Source: Vibrio bivalvicida (GTDB taxonomy: Bacteria; Pseudomonadota; Gammaproteobacteria; Enterobacterales; Vibrionaceae). From it: a DNA stretch of 64,000 nt. The notes below the pieces were generated by a model, which saw only the letters and a list, made by a program, of their open reading frames with translations, had not been told where the DNA came from and did not search any database. Each line of letters starts with the position of its first letter. The first letter of the stretch is position 1. Shown here one piece after another: positions 51,171 through 59,873 of this stretch. The position numbers and the translations under genes were made by a program. The stretch spans positions 1 through 64,000 of the forward strand of contig NZ_LLEI02000015.1 of assembly GCF_001399455.2 (NCBI RefSeq), written 5' to 3'.

Positions 51171-52922
51171 TTAGCAACCTTTATGCCATCGTTGTGGAAC
51201 AACATCGCTAACGTTACGATTGAGTGTTTGAGGCTTATCTGTGAGTAAATTAATAAAACAATCGGCCATTGATTTTGTTGTTATGAGCCCTTCACTCTCC
51301 ATTTTCAAAATAGCTTCGTATCCTTCTTTCCCCTTCATGGTATAGGCCGACGAAGTACCTAGATACACATGTTCAGGTTTGACTCTTATCCACTCCCCCG
51401 TTGGGGCTCTCAATTCTAATCGACTAACTCGTTGGCCTTTTGCGGCTGAAGGTTCGTAATCAAACCGTAGGTTGTGTGTGTATGGGTAAGAACCGTCCCC
51501 AGTACCATCCACGCCATTGTTGAGCGCGTTATCTAGTGCACCTTCTAGGACGAGTGGCAAATACTCGCCTTTGATCTTGTAGACACCAATCGGCACCGCA
51601 AATGGCAACAGTTTTCCGGCAACATCCGCAACAGACACATCACCCGGATTTATCGAACTTCTCACGCCACCTGCATTATGGATAGCGAAGTCAACGTTAA
51701 ATCCACATTGTTTCATCGTATAAGTGAATGACTCAGCAACTAAAGGGGCAAGTTCACTCGCACCAAGTTCATCCGGAACACGTATATGACGCAGCTTTCT
51801 TTTTGCTCGGGCGATAATCTTTCTTTGTAATTCGCGCACTTGGCAAGTGTACTTGTCATTTAACACCCCTTGAACCGTCGTGTCTTTCTTACACACCACG
51901 ACATTGGGGTGGTTATCAACAAATTCACGGGCCTTTTGGTAAGGGGTATCAGTGTGAGTTTCGCTCATACTTGCGTCGATAAATAATCTTCGCCCCAATA
52001 GCAGTTCATTGCGCCCTTCAAATGAAACTAAGGTCCCGTCGGCTTCGAACTCTAAATCACAATGCCCCATAGTTAGCGCATGAAAACCTGCTTGGACAAT
52101 ATGCGTATCATTGATTTTAATACCATAAATGTCTTCTTTTCCCAGTCCGATGCCACTAAAGTCACCCTGTAATATGTGACTATGCCCCCCAACAATCACA
52201 CTGATCCCATTCACATGCTTAGGAAGTTCTAGGTCGGCTTCATAACCCATATGACTTAGGAGGATGATTTTGTTGATGCCCGCGTTATGAATTTGTTTAA
52301 CGGTGTTTTTGGCGGTTTCTATTGAATTGACAAAAGGTGTATCCCAATCAGGGTTAGAAATATCTGCCATCTTATCGAGAGCTAGGGAGAAGATCGCAAT
52401 CGAGTCATCACCAACTTTTTTGATAATCCAGCTCGCCGAATGCGTCTCTTTATTAAAGCTATGGACAATTGGGTTATCAGACAAGCGACATCGCTTATTA
52501 CTGAGCTCATCACTTAAATCCCAGTTCCCTGCAAGCAGCGGAAAATCAATTCGATTGGCAAATTCAGCAACAGGTTCATTGCCCATATCCAATTCGTGAT
52601 TACCCAGCGCCATCGCATCAATTTTTAGATTGTTGAGCATGGTCGCATTTGCTTCGCCCTTAAATAGCGAAAAATAAAGCGTCCCCTGAAAACAATCGCC
52701 CGCATGAAGAAACAAAAATTCCCTATCACTTTCTTTTGCTTGCCCACGTAGCTGATTTACTCGTGTCATAATACGAGCAAAACCACCAGCACTGACATAT
52801 GGGCAAAGAGCTTCACCCTCAACGCCGATGGTGAGTTGTAACGAAGTAGGTTCAAAATAGGAATGGGTGTCGTTGATGTGCGCTAGCCTTAGCTTAGTTG
52901 TTTTATTGTTTTTATCTGTCAT
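51171..52922 (-). CDS. metallophosphatase/5'-nucleotidase family protein without signal peptide
   Basis: A 583-aa protein of the UshA/5'-nucleotidase type. N-terminal metallophosphatase motifs: LAHINDTHSYFE (residues near 13-24), LFLHAGDCFQGTLYFS, DAMALGNHELDMG, LLSHMGYEADLEL and VIVGGHSHIL. The C-terminal nucleotide-binding domain has VDFAIHNAGGVRSSINPGDVSVADV and GDGSYPYTHNLRF. It likely removes phosphates from nucleotides or related sugars. Unlike UshA it has no signal peptide (MTDKNNKTTKLR), so it would act in the cytoplasm unless exported otherwise. It is followed by the 31-aa membrane protein. Confidence 0.88.
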   Translation of the reverse strand: MTDKNNKTTKLRLAHINDTHSYFEPTSLQLTIGVEGEALCPYVSAGGFARIMTRVNQLRGQAKESDREFLFLHAGDCFQGTLYFSLFKGEANATMLNNLKIDAMALGNHELDMGNEPVAEFANRIDFPLLAGNWDLSDELSNKRCRLSDNPIVHSFNKETHSASWIIKKVGDDSIAIFSLALDKMADISNPDWDTPFVNSIETAKNTVKQIHNAGINKIILLSHMGYEADLELPKHVNGISVIVGGHSHILQGDFSGIGLGKEDIYGIKINDTHIVQAGFHALTMGHCDLEFEADGTLVSFEGRNELLLGRRLFIDASMSETHTDTPYQKAREFVDNHPNVVVCKKDTTVQGVLNDKYTCQVRELQRKIIARAKRKLRHIRVPDELGASELAPLVAESFTYTMKQCGFNVDFAIHNAGGVRSSINPGDVSVADVAGKLLPFAVPIGVYKIKGEYLPLVLEGALDNALNNGVDGTGDGSYPYTHNLRFDYEPSAAKGQRVSRLELRAPTGEWIRVKPEHVYLGTSSAYTMKGKEGYEAILKMESEGLITTKSMADCFINLLTDKPQTLNRNVSDVVPQRWHKGC

Positions 52923-53153
52923 GTTTTCTCTCTCTTTTCACGCTATCCTAACGCAATCTGTATGACAGAAAAATTATAATTCACAGTTATTGTATGTATG
53001 ACATTCCCTATACACTAATTTTCGTGACATCCATCCTAATCGCTCAAGATGTCACCAACTGCAAGTTTTACCGATTCTTTGTGAGCTAAACGTCTGCCAA
53101 TACAGAAGTTTTCGATTATGCTTAAAAGAACAGAAGCATAGTGGAGCGACTCT

Positions 53154-54785
53154 ATGAAGCTAGAGCGAATTGAAATTTCTGGTTTTCGCGGTATTAAAAG
53201 GCTTTCCATTGCATTTGATGAATTAACGACGCTTATTGGTGAAAATACTTGGGGCAAGTCCTCACTACTCGATGCACTTTCAGTTGCCCTACCGCCTGAA
53301 GGCATACCATATAGTTTTGAACTTACAGACTTTCACGTCGATTACTCCATCGCTCACCCTCAGTCTCAACACTTACAAATCGTATTAAGCCTAGTATCAA
53401 CAGATAAAAATGAAATTAACTCTGGCCGCTACCGCAAGATAAAGCCCATTTGGGTTCAAGATTCGCAGGGAACAAACCGAATTATTTATCGACTCAGCGC
53501 TTCGCGTGATCAATATGATATTGAGACGGAATATACATTTCTCGACTTAGACGGTAACCCCATTCACCTACATCACTCTGAAAAATTGGCCCAAGAATTA
53601 ATGACCCTACACCCAGTAATTCGATTGCGCGATTCGCGCAGGTTCGAAAGACCAGTTTCAGATGCCAAAGATGTCAATGCACGGGTAGAAAAACGTATCG
53701 ACAACACTTGCAGAAGATTACTGGCGATCCCCGGGCACGTCAATAAAGGCGAGATGCGCAGTAGCCTAAACTCAATGAACGCCTTGGTTGAGCATTACTT
53801 TTCATTTAAATCAAACTCGCGTAAGAATCTGCGCAAGCAACGTGACGGGATTTTCTTCAATGCCTCTCCAGGTTCAAAAAGTATTTCTCAAGTTGTAGAA
53901 GAAACCAAAGACAAACAAACGCGACTACTTTTTATGGGCCTACTTAATGCGTATCTCCAGGCTAAAGGCCCTACAACCCTAAGAAGATGTGCTCGGCCAT
54001 TGTTGATCATTGAAGATCCTGAGGGACGACTCCATCCGACACACCTTGCTCGAGCATGGGGATTACTACAACTGCTACCAATGCAAAAAATCCTCACTAC
54101 CAATAGTGGTGATTTGCTGGGTCAGGTTCCACTCGCAAGTATTCGTCGCCTAGTCCGCTTATCAGACCGAACGATTACCAAATATATTCCCGATCAAGGG
54201 TTAGGACGTGATGAACTAAGACGTATTGGTTTCCACATCCGTTTTCATCGCTCTGGGGCATTATTCGCTAGATGCTGGCTTCTTGTTGAAGGCGAAACCG
54301 AAGTATGGCTTTTTAATGAACTAGCTAATCAATGTGGATATAACCTTGCCGCCGAAGGCGTACAGATTATTGAATTTGCTCAATCAGGCTTAAAGTCGTT
54401 AATAAAAGTGGCTAAGGCTTTTGGCATTGATTGGCATGTGGTGACAGACGGCGATGCTGCTGGTAAGAAGTACGCGGCCGCAGTTAAAGCGCAACTCGAT
54501 AACGATCAACAACGCCACAGGCTCACAGAGTTGCCTGATAGAGACATCGAGCACTATTTATACAACAATGGATTTGAGCCTTTTTTTAAAAATATGCTCC
54601 GAATTCCCTTAGAGCACCCTATTCCAGCCAAAAAAGTCGTCACGAGAGTTCTTAAGAAGTTTGCTAAGCCCGATCTTGCTCTTGCGATTGTTTCACATTG
54701 TGAGAACCAAGGTATTGAAGGAATACCTATTTTACTTCGATGGACATTAAAACGCGTTGTGACAATGGCTAACGGCAATACATAA
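53154..54785 (+). CDS. OLD-family ATPase/TOPRIM nuclease (YbjD-like)
   Basis: A 543-aa protein with an N-terminal ABC-type ATPase (FRGIKRLSIAF; Walker A GENTWGKSS at residues 29-37; Walker B-like LLIIEDPEGRLHP near 282-294) and a C-terminal TOPRIM nuclease domain (LLVEGETEVWL with Glu379; VVTDGDAAGK with Asp432 and Asp434). This is the DUF2813/YbjD branch of OLD nucleases. GGAG lies 8 bases before the ATG. No UvrD-like helicase partner (as in Gabija) or reverse transcriptase is adjacent, so it is a class 1 stand-alone type. Related proteins act in DNA repair or phage defence; which holds here is not known. Confidence 0.9.
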   Translation: MKLERIEISGFRGIKRLSIAFDELTTLIGENTWGKSSLLDALSVALPPEGIPYSFELTDFHVDYSIAHPQSQHLQIVLSLVSTDKNEINSGRYRKIKPIWVQDSQGTNRIIYRLSASRDQYDIETEYTFLDLDGNPIHLHHSEKLAQELMTLHPVIRLRDSRRFERPVSDAKDVNARVEKRIDNTCRRLLAIPGHVNKGEMRSSLNSMNALVEHYFSFKSNSRKNLRKQRDGIFFNASPGSKSISQVVEETKDKQTRLLFMGLLNAYLQAKGPTTLRRCARPLLIIEDPEGRLHPTHLARAWGLLQLLPMQKILTTNSGDLLGQVPLASIRRLVRLSDRTITKYIPDQGLGRDELRRIGFHIRFHRSGALFARCWLLVEGETEVWLFNELANQCGYNLAAEGVQIIEFAQSGLKSLIKVAKAFGIDWHVVTDGDAAGKKYAAAVKAQLDNDQQRHRLTELPDRDIEHYLYNNGFEPFFKNMLRIPLEHPIPAKKVVTRVLKKFAKPDLALAIVSHCENQGIEGIPILLRWTLKRVVTMANGNT

Positions 54786-54789
54786 AAAA

Positions 54790-54814
54790 GCGGCATCTAA
54801 TCATTAGATGCCGC
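54790..54814 (-). terminator. terminator of the DUF1097 gene
   Basis: GCGGCATCTAA (54790-54800) and TTAGATGCCGC (54804-54814) form an 11-bp stem. TTTTTT follows on the minus strand only, so it mainly serves the leftward DUF1097 gene. Confidence 0.8.
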
Positions 54815-54896
54815 GTATCAAAAAGACTGCTGATACAAATCAATCGGGGGTTATCCTCAACAACCTCGGTATTGTTGCTAGGATGAGCATCAAAGG

Positions 54897-55382
54897 CTAA
54901 GAGCGAGTCTGTAAACTTGCATTAGCCTGAGATTGAGTTGACTTTTGATGGATCCACAAGCCACTGGCTTTCATTAGATAACCGAAGATTCCGCCAAGGA
55001 TAAGTGAAGGGATCACTAGTTTCCAATTTCCATCTGCCGCAAATGTCGCGCAGGAACCAATAAAAGTCCCTGGAATGTACCCAAGCCAAGTTTGTTTTGC
55101 TTGTATGCACATCAAGAAAGCGACAATTGCGGTTATTACATAACCTAAGATTTCAAGCGAGGCAAACTGCGATGCGTGGATAATTACCATTGCCCAAAAA
55201 ACACCACTCATATTGGTTATCAAACTAACTGATAATCCCTTTAGACCATCATTCGGTGATGCGAAATAGCTAGTGCATCCCAAAAAGCCTGCCCATGAAA
55301 GCAAACCTAAGGTGATGGCTATCCATCCCCAAACACCAGATAAAATGCCTGTCGTAAGAGAAATTGCGAATAGAGTGGTCAT
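54897..55382 (-). CDS. DUF1097-family membrane protein
   Basis: A 161-aa inner-membrane protein if started at MTTLFAISLTTGILSG; an upstream ATG (55409) would add nine polar residues. About five hydrophobic segments are seen (TGILSGVWGWIAITLGLLSWAGFLG; VFWAMVIIHA; EILGYVITAIVAFLMCI; GTFIGSCATFA; LVIPSLILGGIFGYLMK). The pattern Trp-Gly-Trp and Gly-Cys-Thr-Ser-Tyr-Phe-Ala matches DUF1097 (YcdZ-type), of unknown function, probably a small channel or transporter. No operon partner. Confidence 0.82.
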   Translation of the reverse strand: MTTLFAISLTTGILSGVWGWIAITLGLLSWAGFLGCTSYFASPNDGLKGLSVSLITNMSGVFWAMVIIHASQFASLEILGYVITAIVAFLMCIQAKQTWLGYIPGTFIGSCATFAADGNWKLVIPSLILGGIFGYLMKASGLWIHQKSTQSQANASLQTRS

Positions 55383-55547
55383 TGCGTCTCGCCCAGAGTG
55401 TGTCATCACACATCAAAAGTACAAGATTGCATAATAGGTAAAATATCGACACTCAAGTAATACCTTGATCACATTATTAAAGTAACAAACCTTTGTTGGA
55501 TCATGGTTATTGTGATGCAATCGATATTTCAACAGTTTTAGTAAATA

Positions 55548-56453
55548 CTAAAGAACCGATGGTTTACCTTTCATCATTCTAGCCCCCTCTCTTTTAATAC
55601 ACTCTACTAGCGGGTTTTCGACCATATCAGCGCGCCAAACAAATGAGAGCGTTCGTTCCATCGTAAGCTCAGGCACATTGAGTGCCACTAGTTGGCCGCT
55701 TTCTATTGAGCGTTCAACATCTAGATAAGGTAAACAGGTAAGATACTGTCCATTTTCGACCATGCTGCGCAAAACAGGAACATGCTCATATTCACGCCAG
55801 ACATCTAAGTCTTCAATAAGATGGTGAATAGAACTATCAAATATCATTCTTGTGCCGCTACCATGCTCTCTCAGTACCCAACGCGCTTGTTCAAGCTGTG
55901 CAAGGCTTACGGTTTCGTGACGAGCAAACGGATGATGGGCTGCTGCAACAACCGTCAAATGATCTCGACACCATACCTCTTGGTTTAATCGATTGTCGTC
56001 GCAACGACCTTCGATAATCCCGATATCGTATTTGTAGTCAAGAACACCCTGTAAAACGCTGTCAGTACTTTTCACTTTAAGTGAAATGCGCATTTCTGGA
56101 AATGAGTTATCAATAATACTGATAAGGTCTGGAACTAAGTGTTCCGCTGGGGTTTGGCTTGCGCCTAGCTTTAAATGCCCACTCAATAAGTGTTGCTCGT
56201 AAAACCCCATTTCGATCTGCTGAGCATCCTGCAACAAGCGTTTTGCTTTTGGTCGTAACCACATTCCCCAATGAGTAAGCGCCATTTGCTTGCCTTGCCG
56301 TTCAAAAAGAGGACGGCCAAGCATCTTTTCAAGTTGAGCTAGCGACATACTGGTTGCCGATTGCGTTAACGCAAGCTTATCGGCAGCCAAACTTACACTT
56401 CCCGTATCAGCAACAGCATCAAAAACTGCGAGCTGTTTCAATGAATATCGCAT
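55548..56453 (-). CDS. LysR-family regulator (YeiE-like)
   Basis: A 301-aa LysR regulator if started at MRYSLKQLAVFDAVADTGSV, the standard N-terminus; the frame to 56534 adds a non-family extension. Helix-turn-helix: VSLAADKLALTQSATSMSLAQLEKMLGRPLFERQGKQMALTHWG. The effector domain contains HLKLGASQTPAEHLVPDL and YDIGIIEGRCDDNRL. It is similar to the YeiE/CysL group. It is divergent from the formate/nitrite channel gene, with an ATCAA-N5-TTGAT box between them, which makes that gene its likely target. Confidence 0.87.
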   Translation of the reverse strand: MRYSLKQLAVFDAVADTGSVSLAADKLALTQSATSMSLAQLEKMLGRPLFERQGKQMALTHWGMWLRPKAKRLLQDAQQIEMGFYEQHLLSGHLKLGASQTPAEHLVPDLISIIDNSFPEMRISLKVKSTDSVLQGVLDYKYDIGIIEGRCDDNRLNQEVWCRDHLTVVAAAHHPFARHETVSLAQLEQARWVLREHGSGTRMIFDSSIHHLIEDLDVWREYEHVPVLRSMVENGQYLTCLPYLDVERSIESGQLVALNVPELTMERTLSFVWRADMVENPLVECIKREGARMMKGKPSVL

Positions 56454-56565
56454 AGCGCTCCTATCCTTGTTTCCAATATTGAGTTGTTGTCTGTAACACT
56501 CTGATCTCTCGCTAATTGTAGTTCCAATAAGCAAGTCGTTTCATTTTACCCATCAAAATTTCCTT

Positions 56566-56580
56566 ATCAATATTTTTGAT
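56566..56580. promoter_or_regulatory. LysR-type binding box candidate
   Basis: ATCAA-TATTT-TTGAT (56566-56580) has the T-N11-A type dyad of LysR regulators. It lies between the divergent LysR and formate/nitrite channel genes. Confidence 0.45.
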
Positions 56581-56679
56581 GAGGATTTTAAAAATTATCA
56601 ATTTTACCTGATGTTGTGACTTACCTATTCTGGTTTGGCAGCGAACATCAAGTCGCTGAAATCTTAAGGAGGTTTAACT

Positions 56680-56727
56680 ATGAAATTTGCACTTGGGAGC
56701 GCTTATGGCATCAGCTCAAACGAATAA
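56680..56727 (+). CDS. possible 15-aa leader peptide overlapping the focA start
   Basis: AAGGAGG at 56667-56673 is the best ribosome site here and serves an ATG at 56680 that opens a 15-codon frame (MKFALGSAYGISSNE, stop 56725-56727). It overlaps the start of the channel gene in another frame. It may couple translation, or it may be the remnant of a shifted N-terminus. Whether the peptide is made is unknown. Confidence 0.4.
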   Translation: MKFALGSAYGISSNE

Positions 56728-58153
56728 TCAATATTTTTCTCCCATCGAGATGATGGCTGAGGCAGAAAAATTCGCTCTCAGTAAAGCAAAGAAAAGCAGT
56801 GGCATGACTTTGAGCCTAGCAATAATGGCTGGCGCGTTTATTGGCTTGGCATTTCTCTTTTATATCACTGTTACAACGGGTAGTGCCGAAGCTGGATGGG
56901 GATTAAGCCGCTTAGCCGGCGGATTGGCCTTTAGCATGGGCTTAATTTTGATTGTGATTTGTGGCGGTGAACTATTCACCAGTTCCGTCCTATCAAGCAT
57001 TTCATGGGCGAACAAACAAATTAGCTTTAGCAAGATGCTTTCTATTTGGGGCAAAGTTTACCTTGGTAACTTTATTGGAGCCATGTTGCTACTAGTCATC
57101 GTGTCGGCTGCAGGTCTGTACCAAATGGACCACGGTCAATGGGGGCTGAATGCATTAAACATCGCCCAACATAAACTGCACCATACTCCTGTTCAAGCTT
57201 TTGCTCTGGGCGTTCTGTGTAACTTACTTGTTTGTTTGGCTATATGGCTCACTTTCAGCAGTGCCAATGCGATGACAAAAGCAGCGATGACCATCATGCC
57301 AGTTGCAATGTTTGTCTCCAGCGGTTTTGAACACTGCGTCGCAAACATGTTTATGGTGCCGTTGGGTATCGTTATTCACAACTTCGCACCAGAAAGTTTC
57401 TGGCAGCAAATCGGAGTCGCATCCACTCAATATGCTGACCTCAACATTCAACAATTTGTCTTCGCCAACCTTATTCCTGTCACGTTAGGAAACATCGTCG
57501 GCGGTTCTGTACTCGTCGGACTGGCTAACTGGGGGATTTATCGCAGACCACAACTTAAAGCGGCAAATGTACACGCAATCACTACAACAACTCAGATTAA
57601 TTCGGCTAAGGAAATCACTATGAACAGCAACATTACTGCATCAGCAATCATGAACCAGCAACCTCTAGTACTGCGCGCAGAAATGCCAACATCAGTGGCG
57701 ATCGATACTCTACTAGACAACCATCAAGTCAGTGCACCTGTTTGTGACGTTGAAGGCCGATTAGTTGGGTTCTTCTCTGCTCATGACGTAATGGTGGATC
57801 TTTGGTGCCAAGATTACATACCAGCCAAAGAACAGAAAGTGGTCGACATTATGTCACGAGACGTTGTTGCTATCGATGCTAATGACAAGCTCGTCGACAT
57901 TGCTGAGTTCCTCTGTATCGATAAAGAGCAACTTTATCCAACAACTAGCATGGGTATTGCTACTCAGTTCACCACGCTTTCTTTAGAAGAACGTGCGAAA
58001 GCAATGAAAGTAAGCAAGCCTCACGTATTGCCGGTTTTAGACAATGGATCGTTAGTTGGTGTGATCACTCGAGAAAACGTGCTAATTGCCCTGCGTCCTA
58101 TTTACGGTGAGCGTATCACGGTTGTGGAAGAGCGTGAGCTTGAGTCGGCGTAA
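56705..58153 (+). CDS. focA: formate/nitrite transporter (FNT) fused to CBS domains
   Basis: A 482-aa protein if started at the ATG at 56705 (MASAQTNNQYFSP, behind GGGAG); the earlier TTG at 56687 is less likely. Residues about 30-275 form the six-helix FNT channel: AGAFIGLAFLFYITVTTG, CGGELFTSSV, VYLGNFIGAMLL, GVLCNLLVCLAIWL, FEHCVANMFMVPLGI and LIPVTLGNIVGGSVLV. A Thr/Ala/Asn linker leads to a C-terminal CBS pair (about 310-460: SAIMNQQPLVLRAEMPTSVA; VVDIMSRDVVAIDANDKLVDI; HVLPVLDNGSLVGVITRENV). FocA-type channels move formate across the inner membrane. The CBS pair probably gates it by adenine nucleotides, which is inferred. Usual FNT proteins are about 280 aa and have no CBS. Confidence 0.9.
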   Translation: MASAQTNNQYFSPIEMMAEAEKFALSKAKKSSGMTLSLAIMAGAFIGLAFLFYITVTTGSAEAGWGLSRLAGGLAFSMGLILIVICGGELFTSSVLSSISWANKQISFSKMLSIWGKVYLGNFIGAMLLLVIVSAAGLYQMDHGQWGLNALNIAQHKLHHTPVQAFALGVLCNLLVCLAIWLTFSSANAMTKAAMTIMPVAMFVSSGFEHCVANMFMVPLGIVIHNFAPESFWQQIGVASTQYADLNIQQFVFANLIPVTLGNIVGGSVLVGLANWGIYRRPQLKAANVHAITTTTQINSAKEITMNSNITASAIMNQQPLVLRAEMPTSVAIDTLLDNHQVSAPVCDVEGRLVGFFSAHDVMVDLWCQDYIPAKEQKVVDIMSRDVVAIDANDKLVDIAEFLCIDKEQLYPTTSMGIATQFTTLSLEERAKAMKVSKPHVLPVLDNGSLVGVITRENVLIALRPIYGERITVVEERELESA

Positions 58154-58214
58154 CAATAAAACATAACAACGCTAGGCTAGGATTTTGGTTAGGAAATAAG
58201 TCGCTTGACCAAAA

Positions 58215-58238
58215 AGCCCCCAACGCAAGTTGGGGGCT
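58215..58238. terminator. convergent terminator
   Basis: AGCCCCCAAC (58215-58224), loop GCAA, GTTGGGGGCT (58229-58238): a perfect 10-bp stem between the focA-type gene and yceI. Confidence 0.85.
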
Positions 58239-58263
58239 ACTTTATCGTTTAGCAGTTAATGGC

Positions 58264-58833
58264 TTACTTCTTAATACCTTCTACGTGAAGTTCCATATCA
58301 ACGTAGCTAGATGCACCCATTACTGGAATATTGAAGTCAGCAAGCTCCAAGCGAGTTGAACCTAAGAAACCAGCGCGCTCCCCACCCCAAGGGTCTTGAC
58401 CTGCACCAATGAAGATCGCATCAATAGTAATTGGTTTGGTAACACCGTGTAGGTTTAGTTCACCATTAACTTCAAGCTTTCCGTTACCTTTGTCGACAAC
58501 ACTTGTACTTGTGAAGGTCGCAGTAGAATACTTCGACGCATCGATAAAATCTGAGCTGCGGATGTGCTTATCACGCTCCGCATGATTTGAATCTAGACTC
58601 GTAGTGTCTACATTTACCATCACTTTTGATGCTGTAACATTAGCTGGGTCATAAGAAAACTCGCCATCAAATGTGTTAAAACGACCTTGAATAAAGCTGT
58701 AGCCTAGGTGACTGACTTTAAAGTTCACCGAAGCATGAGCACCTTTTGTATCGATCATGTAATCCGCCGCGCTTGCACCAAATGGTAATGCCATTACCAT
58801 TGCTAATCCGGTAGCAAATAACGTTTTTTTCAT
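58264..58833 (-). CDS. yceI: YceI-family periplasmic protein
   Basis: A 189-aa exported protein. Signal peptide residues 1-22 (MALPFGASA). The YceI lipocalin-like barrel follows: ADYMIDTKGAHASVNFKVSH, FNTFDGEFSYDPANVTASKVMVNVDTTSLDSNHAERDKHIRSSDF, and LNLHGVTKPITIDAIF. Such barrels bind long isoprenoids (for example polyisoprenoid quinones). Its start overlaps the stop of the cytochrome b561 gene by four bases (ATGA). In E. coli yceJ-yceI form the same pair, so a joint quinone-related function is plausible. Confidence 0.94.
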   Translation of the reverse strand: MKKTLFATGLAMVMALPFGASAADYMIDTKGAHASVNFKVSHLGYSFIQGRFNTFDGEFSYDPANVTASKVMVNVDTTSLDSNHAERDKHIRSSDFIDASKYSTATFTSTSVVDKGNGKLEVNGELNLHGVTKPITIDAIFIGAGQDPWGGERAGFLGSTRLELADFNIPVMGASSYVDMELHVEGIKK

Positions 58834-59369
58834 TTTGAAGCTCCTATCATTTTGCGTAGCGTGTTGTCTTTATTAATAAAGTGGTGTTTCAAAGCCGCAA
58901 TAGCATGCACTGCAGCAATAATAATGAGTGCCCAAGCGGCGTAAAAGTGAACTTGTCCAGCAATATCGGCTTGGTTTTCAAACAAGGCTCCTAACCCAGG
59001 AACAGTAAACCAAGTGAATACATCAATGCCTCGCCCATCTTCCGTAGAGATTAAGTACCCTGAGGCAAAGAGTGCCAAAAGTATCGCGTACATCCCCAAG
59101 TGAGCCAGCTTGGCACCGATGATCTCATAGGCGGCCCCTTCAACTTTAGGTGACGCCGTCACTATTTTCCAAAAGAGTCTAAATAAGGTTAATCCTGCCA
59201 GTAACAAACCGATTGATTTATGCCAATGTGGCGCGGTGCGATACCACTCACTATAGTACGACAAATCAACCATCCATAGTCCTACAGCAAACAACCCTAT
59301 AATGGCCAGCGCTGAAAGCCAATGAAGAGCTCGTGCAACTGGGTTATAGTTTTTAACTTCCGATTTCAT
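58830..59369 (-). CDS. yceJ: cytochrome b561 family protein
   Basis: A 179-aa four-helix inner-membrane cytochrome. Haem-ligating histidines sit in helices: VARALHWLSALAIIGLFAV, APHWHKSIGLLLAGLTLFRL, and GQVHFYAAWALIIIAAVHAIAALKHHF. The family is CybB (cytochrome b561), with b-type haem and likely quinol interaction. It is followed by yceI with a four-base overlap and cotranscribed with it. No signal peptide is needed; N-terminus inside. Confidence 0.92.
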   Translation of the reverse strand: MKSEVKNYNPVARALHWLSALAIIGLFAVGLWMVDLSYYSEWYRTAPHWHKSIGLLLAGLTLFRLFWKIVTASPKVEGAAYEIIGAKLAHLGMYAILLALFASGYLISTEDGRGIDVFTWFTVPGLGALFENQADIAGQVHFYAAWALIIIAAVHAIAALKHHFINKDNTLRKMIGASK

Positions 59370-59515
59370 CTGATTGCCCTAAAGGTTAATGACTCTTGTT
59401 TTAATTTAGAGTACATATCTCATCTTTCTTGCAACAGATTATTTACCATTCTTTACAATAGAGAAATATCCTTCGCTTGATTGAGTCGTTCGAAATTCTT
59501 GAACGAATGATTTCG

Positions 59516-59770
59516 TCACTTTTCAAAATAACTCTCTTGCTCTATTTCATAAATTTCGTCTGCAATATCAATGATCTTCCTCTCAATAATAGATTGAGCA
59601 TCGGCAAGACCCTTGTTATAAAAAGCCGCTCCAAATCGACTCACAATAAAGTCAAACAGAAAATCGGCATCGAATTGGCCAATCTCTATCTCAAGCTCAT
59701 CTTCCATGTAGCGTTGTAGCTCTCGCGACATCGTCTGCTTTTGTTGTGATGTAAATTCAATCTTAGACAT
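59516..59770 (-). CDS. DUF2164-family protein
   Basis: An 84-aa acidic helical protein. The pattern MSKIEFTSQQKQTMSRELQR, YMEDELEIEIGQFDADFLFDF and FGAAFYNKGLADAQSII matches DUF2164. Function is unknown. It is monocistronic and divergent from the next plus-strand gene. Confidence 0.82.
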   Translation of the reverse strand: MSKIEFTSQQKQTMSRELQRYMEDELEIEIGQFDADFLFDFIVSRFGAAFYNKGLADAQSIIERKIIDIADEIYEIEQESYFEK

Positions 59771-59873
59771 AAACCCTTCAAGTCCCTTATTATTTTGCCG
59801 ATTAAGTGTAACGAAAGTTAACTAGCGCGTGTTAGGCTAGTGTCGCATATTGCTCATTATGGAGAGATGGATC

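Noticed and set aside
53036..53305. minus-strand open frame of 89 codons over the start of the OLD gene
   Set aside because: Serine-rich shadow of the plus-strand coding region, with no ribosome site.
53154..54785. Gabija-type defence pair
   Set aside because: No UvrD-like helicase gene lies next to the OLD-family gene.
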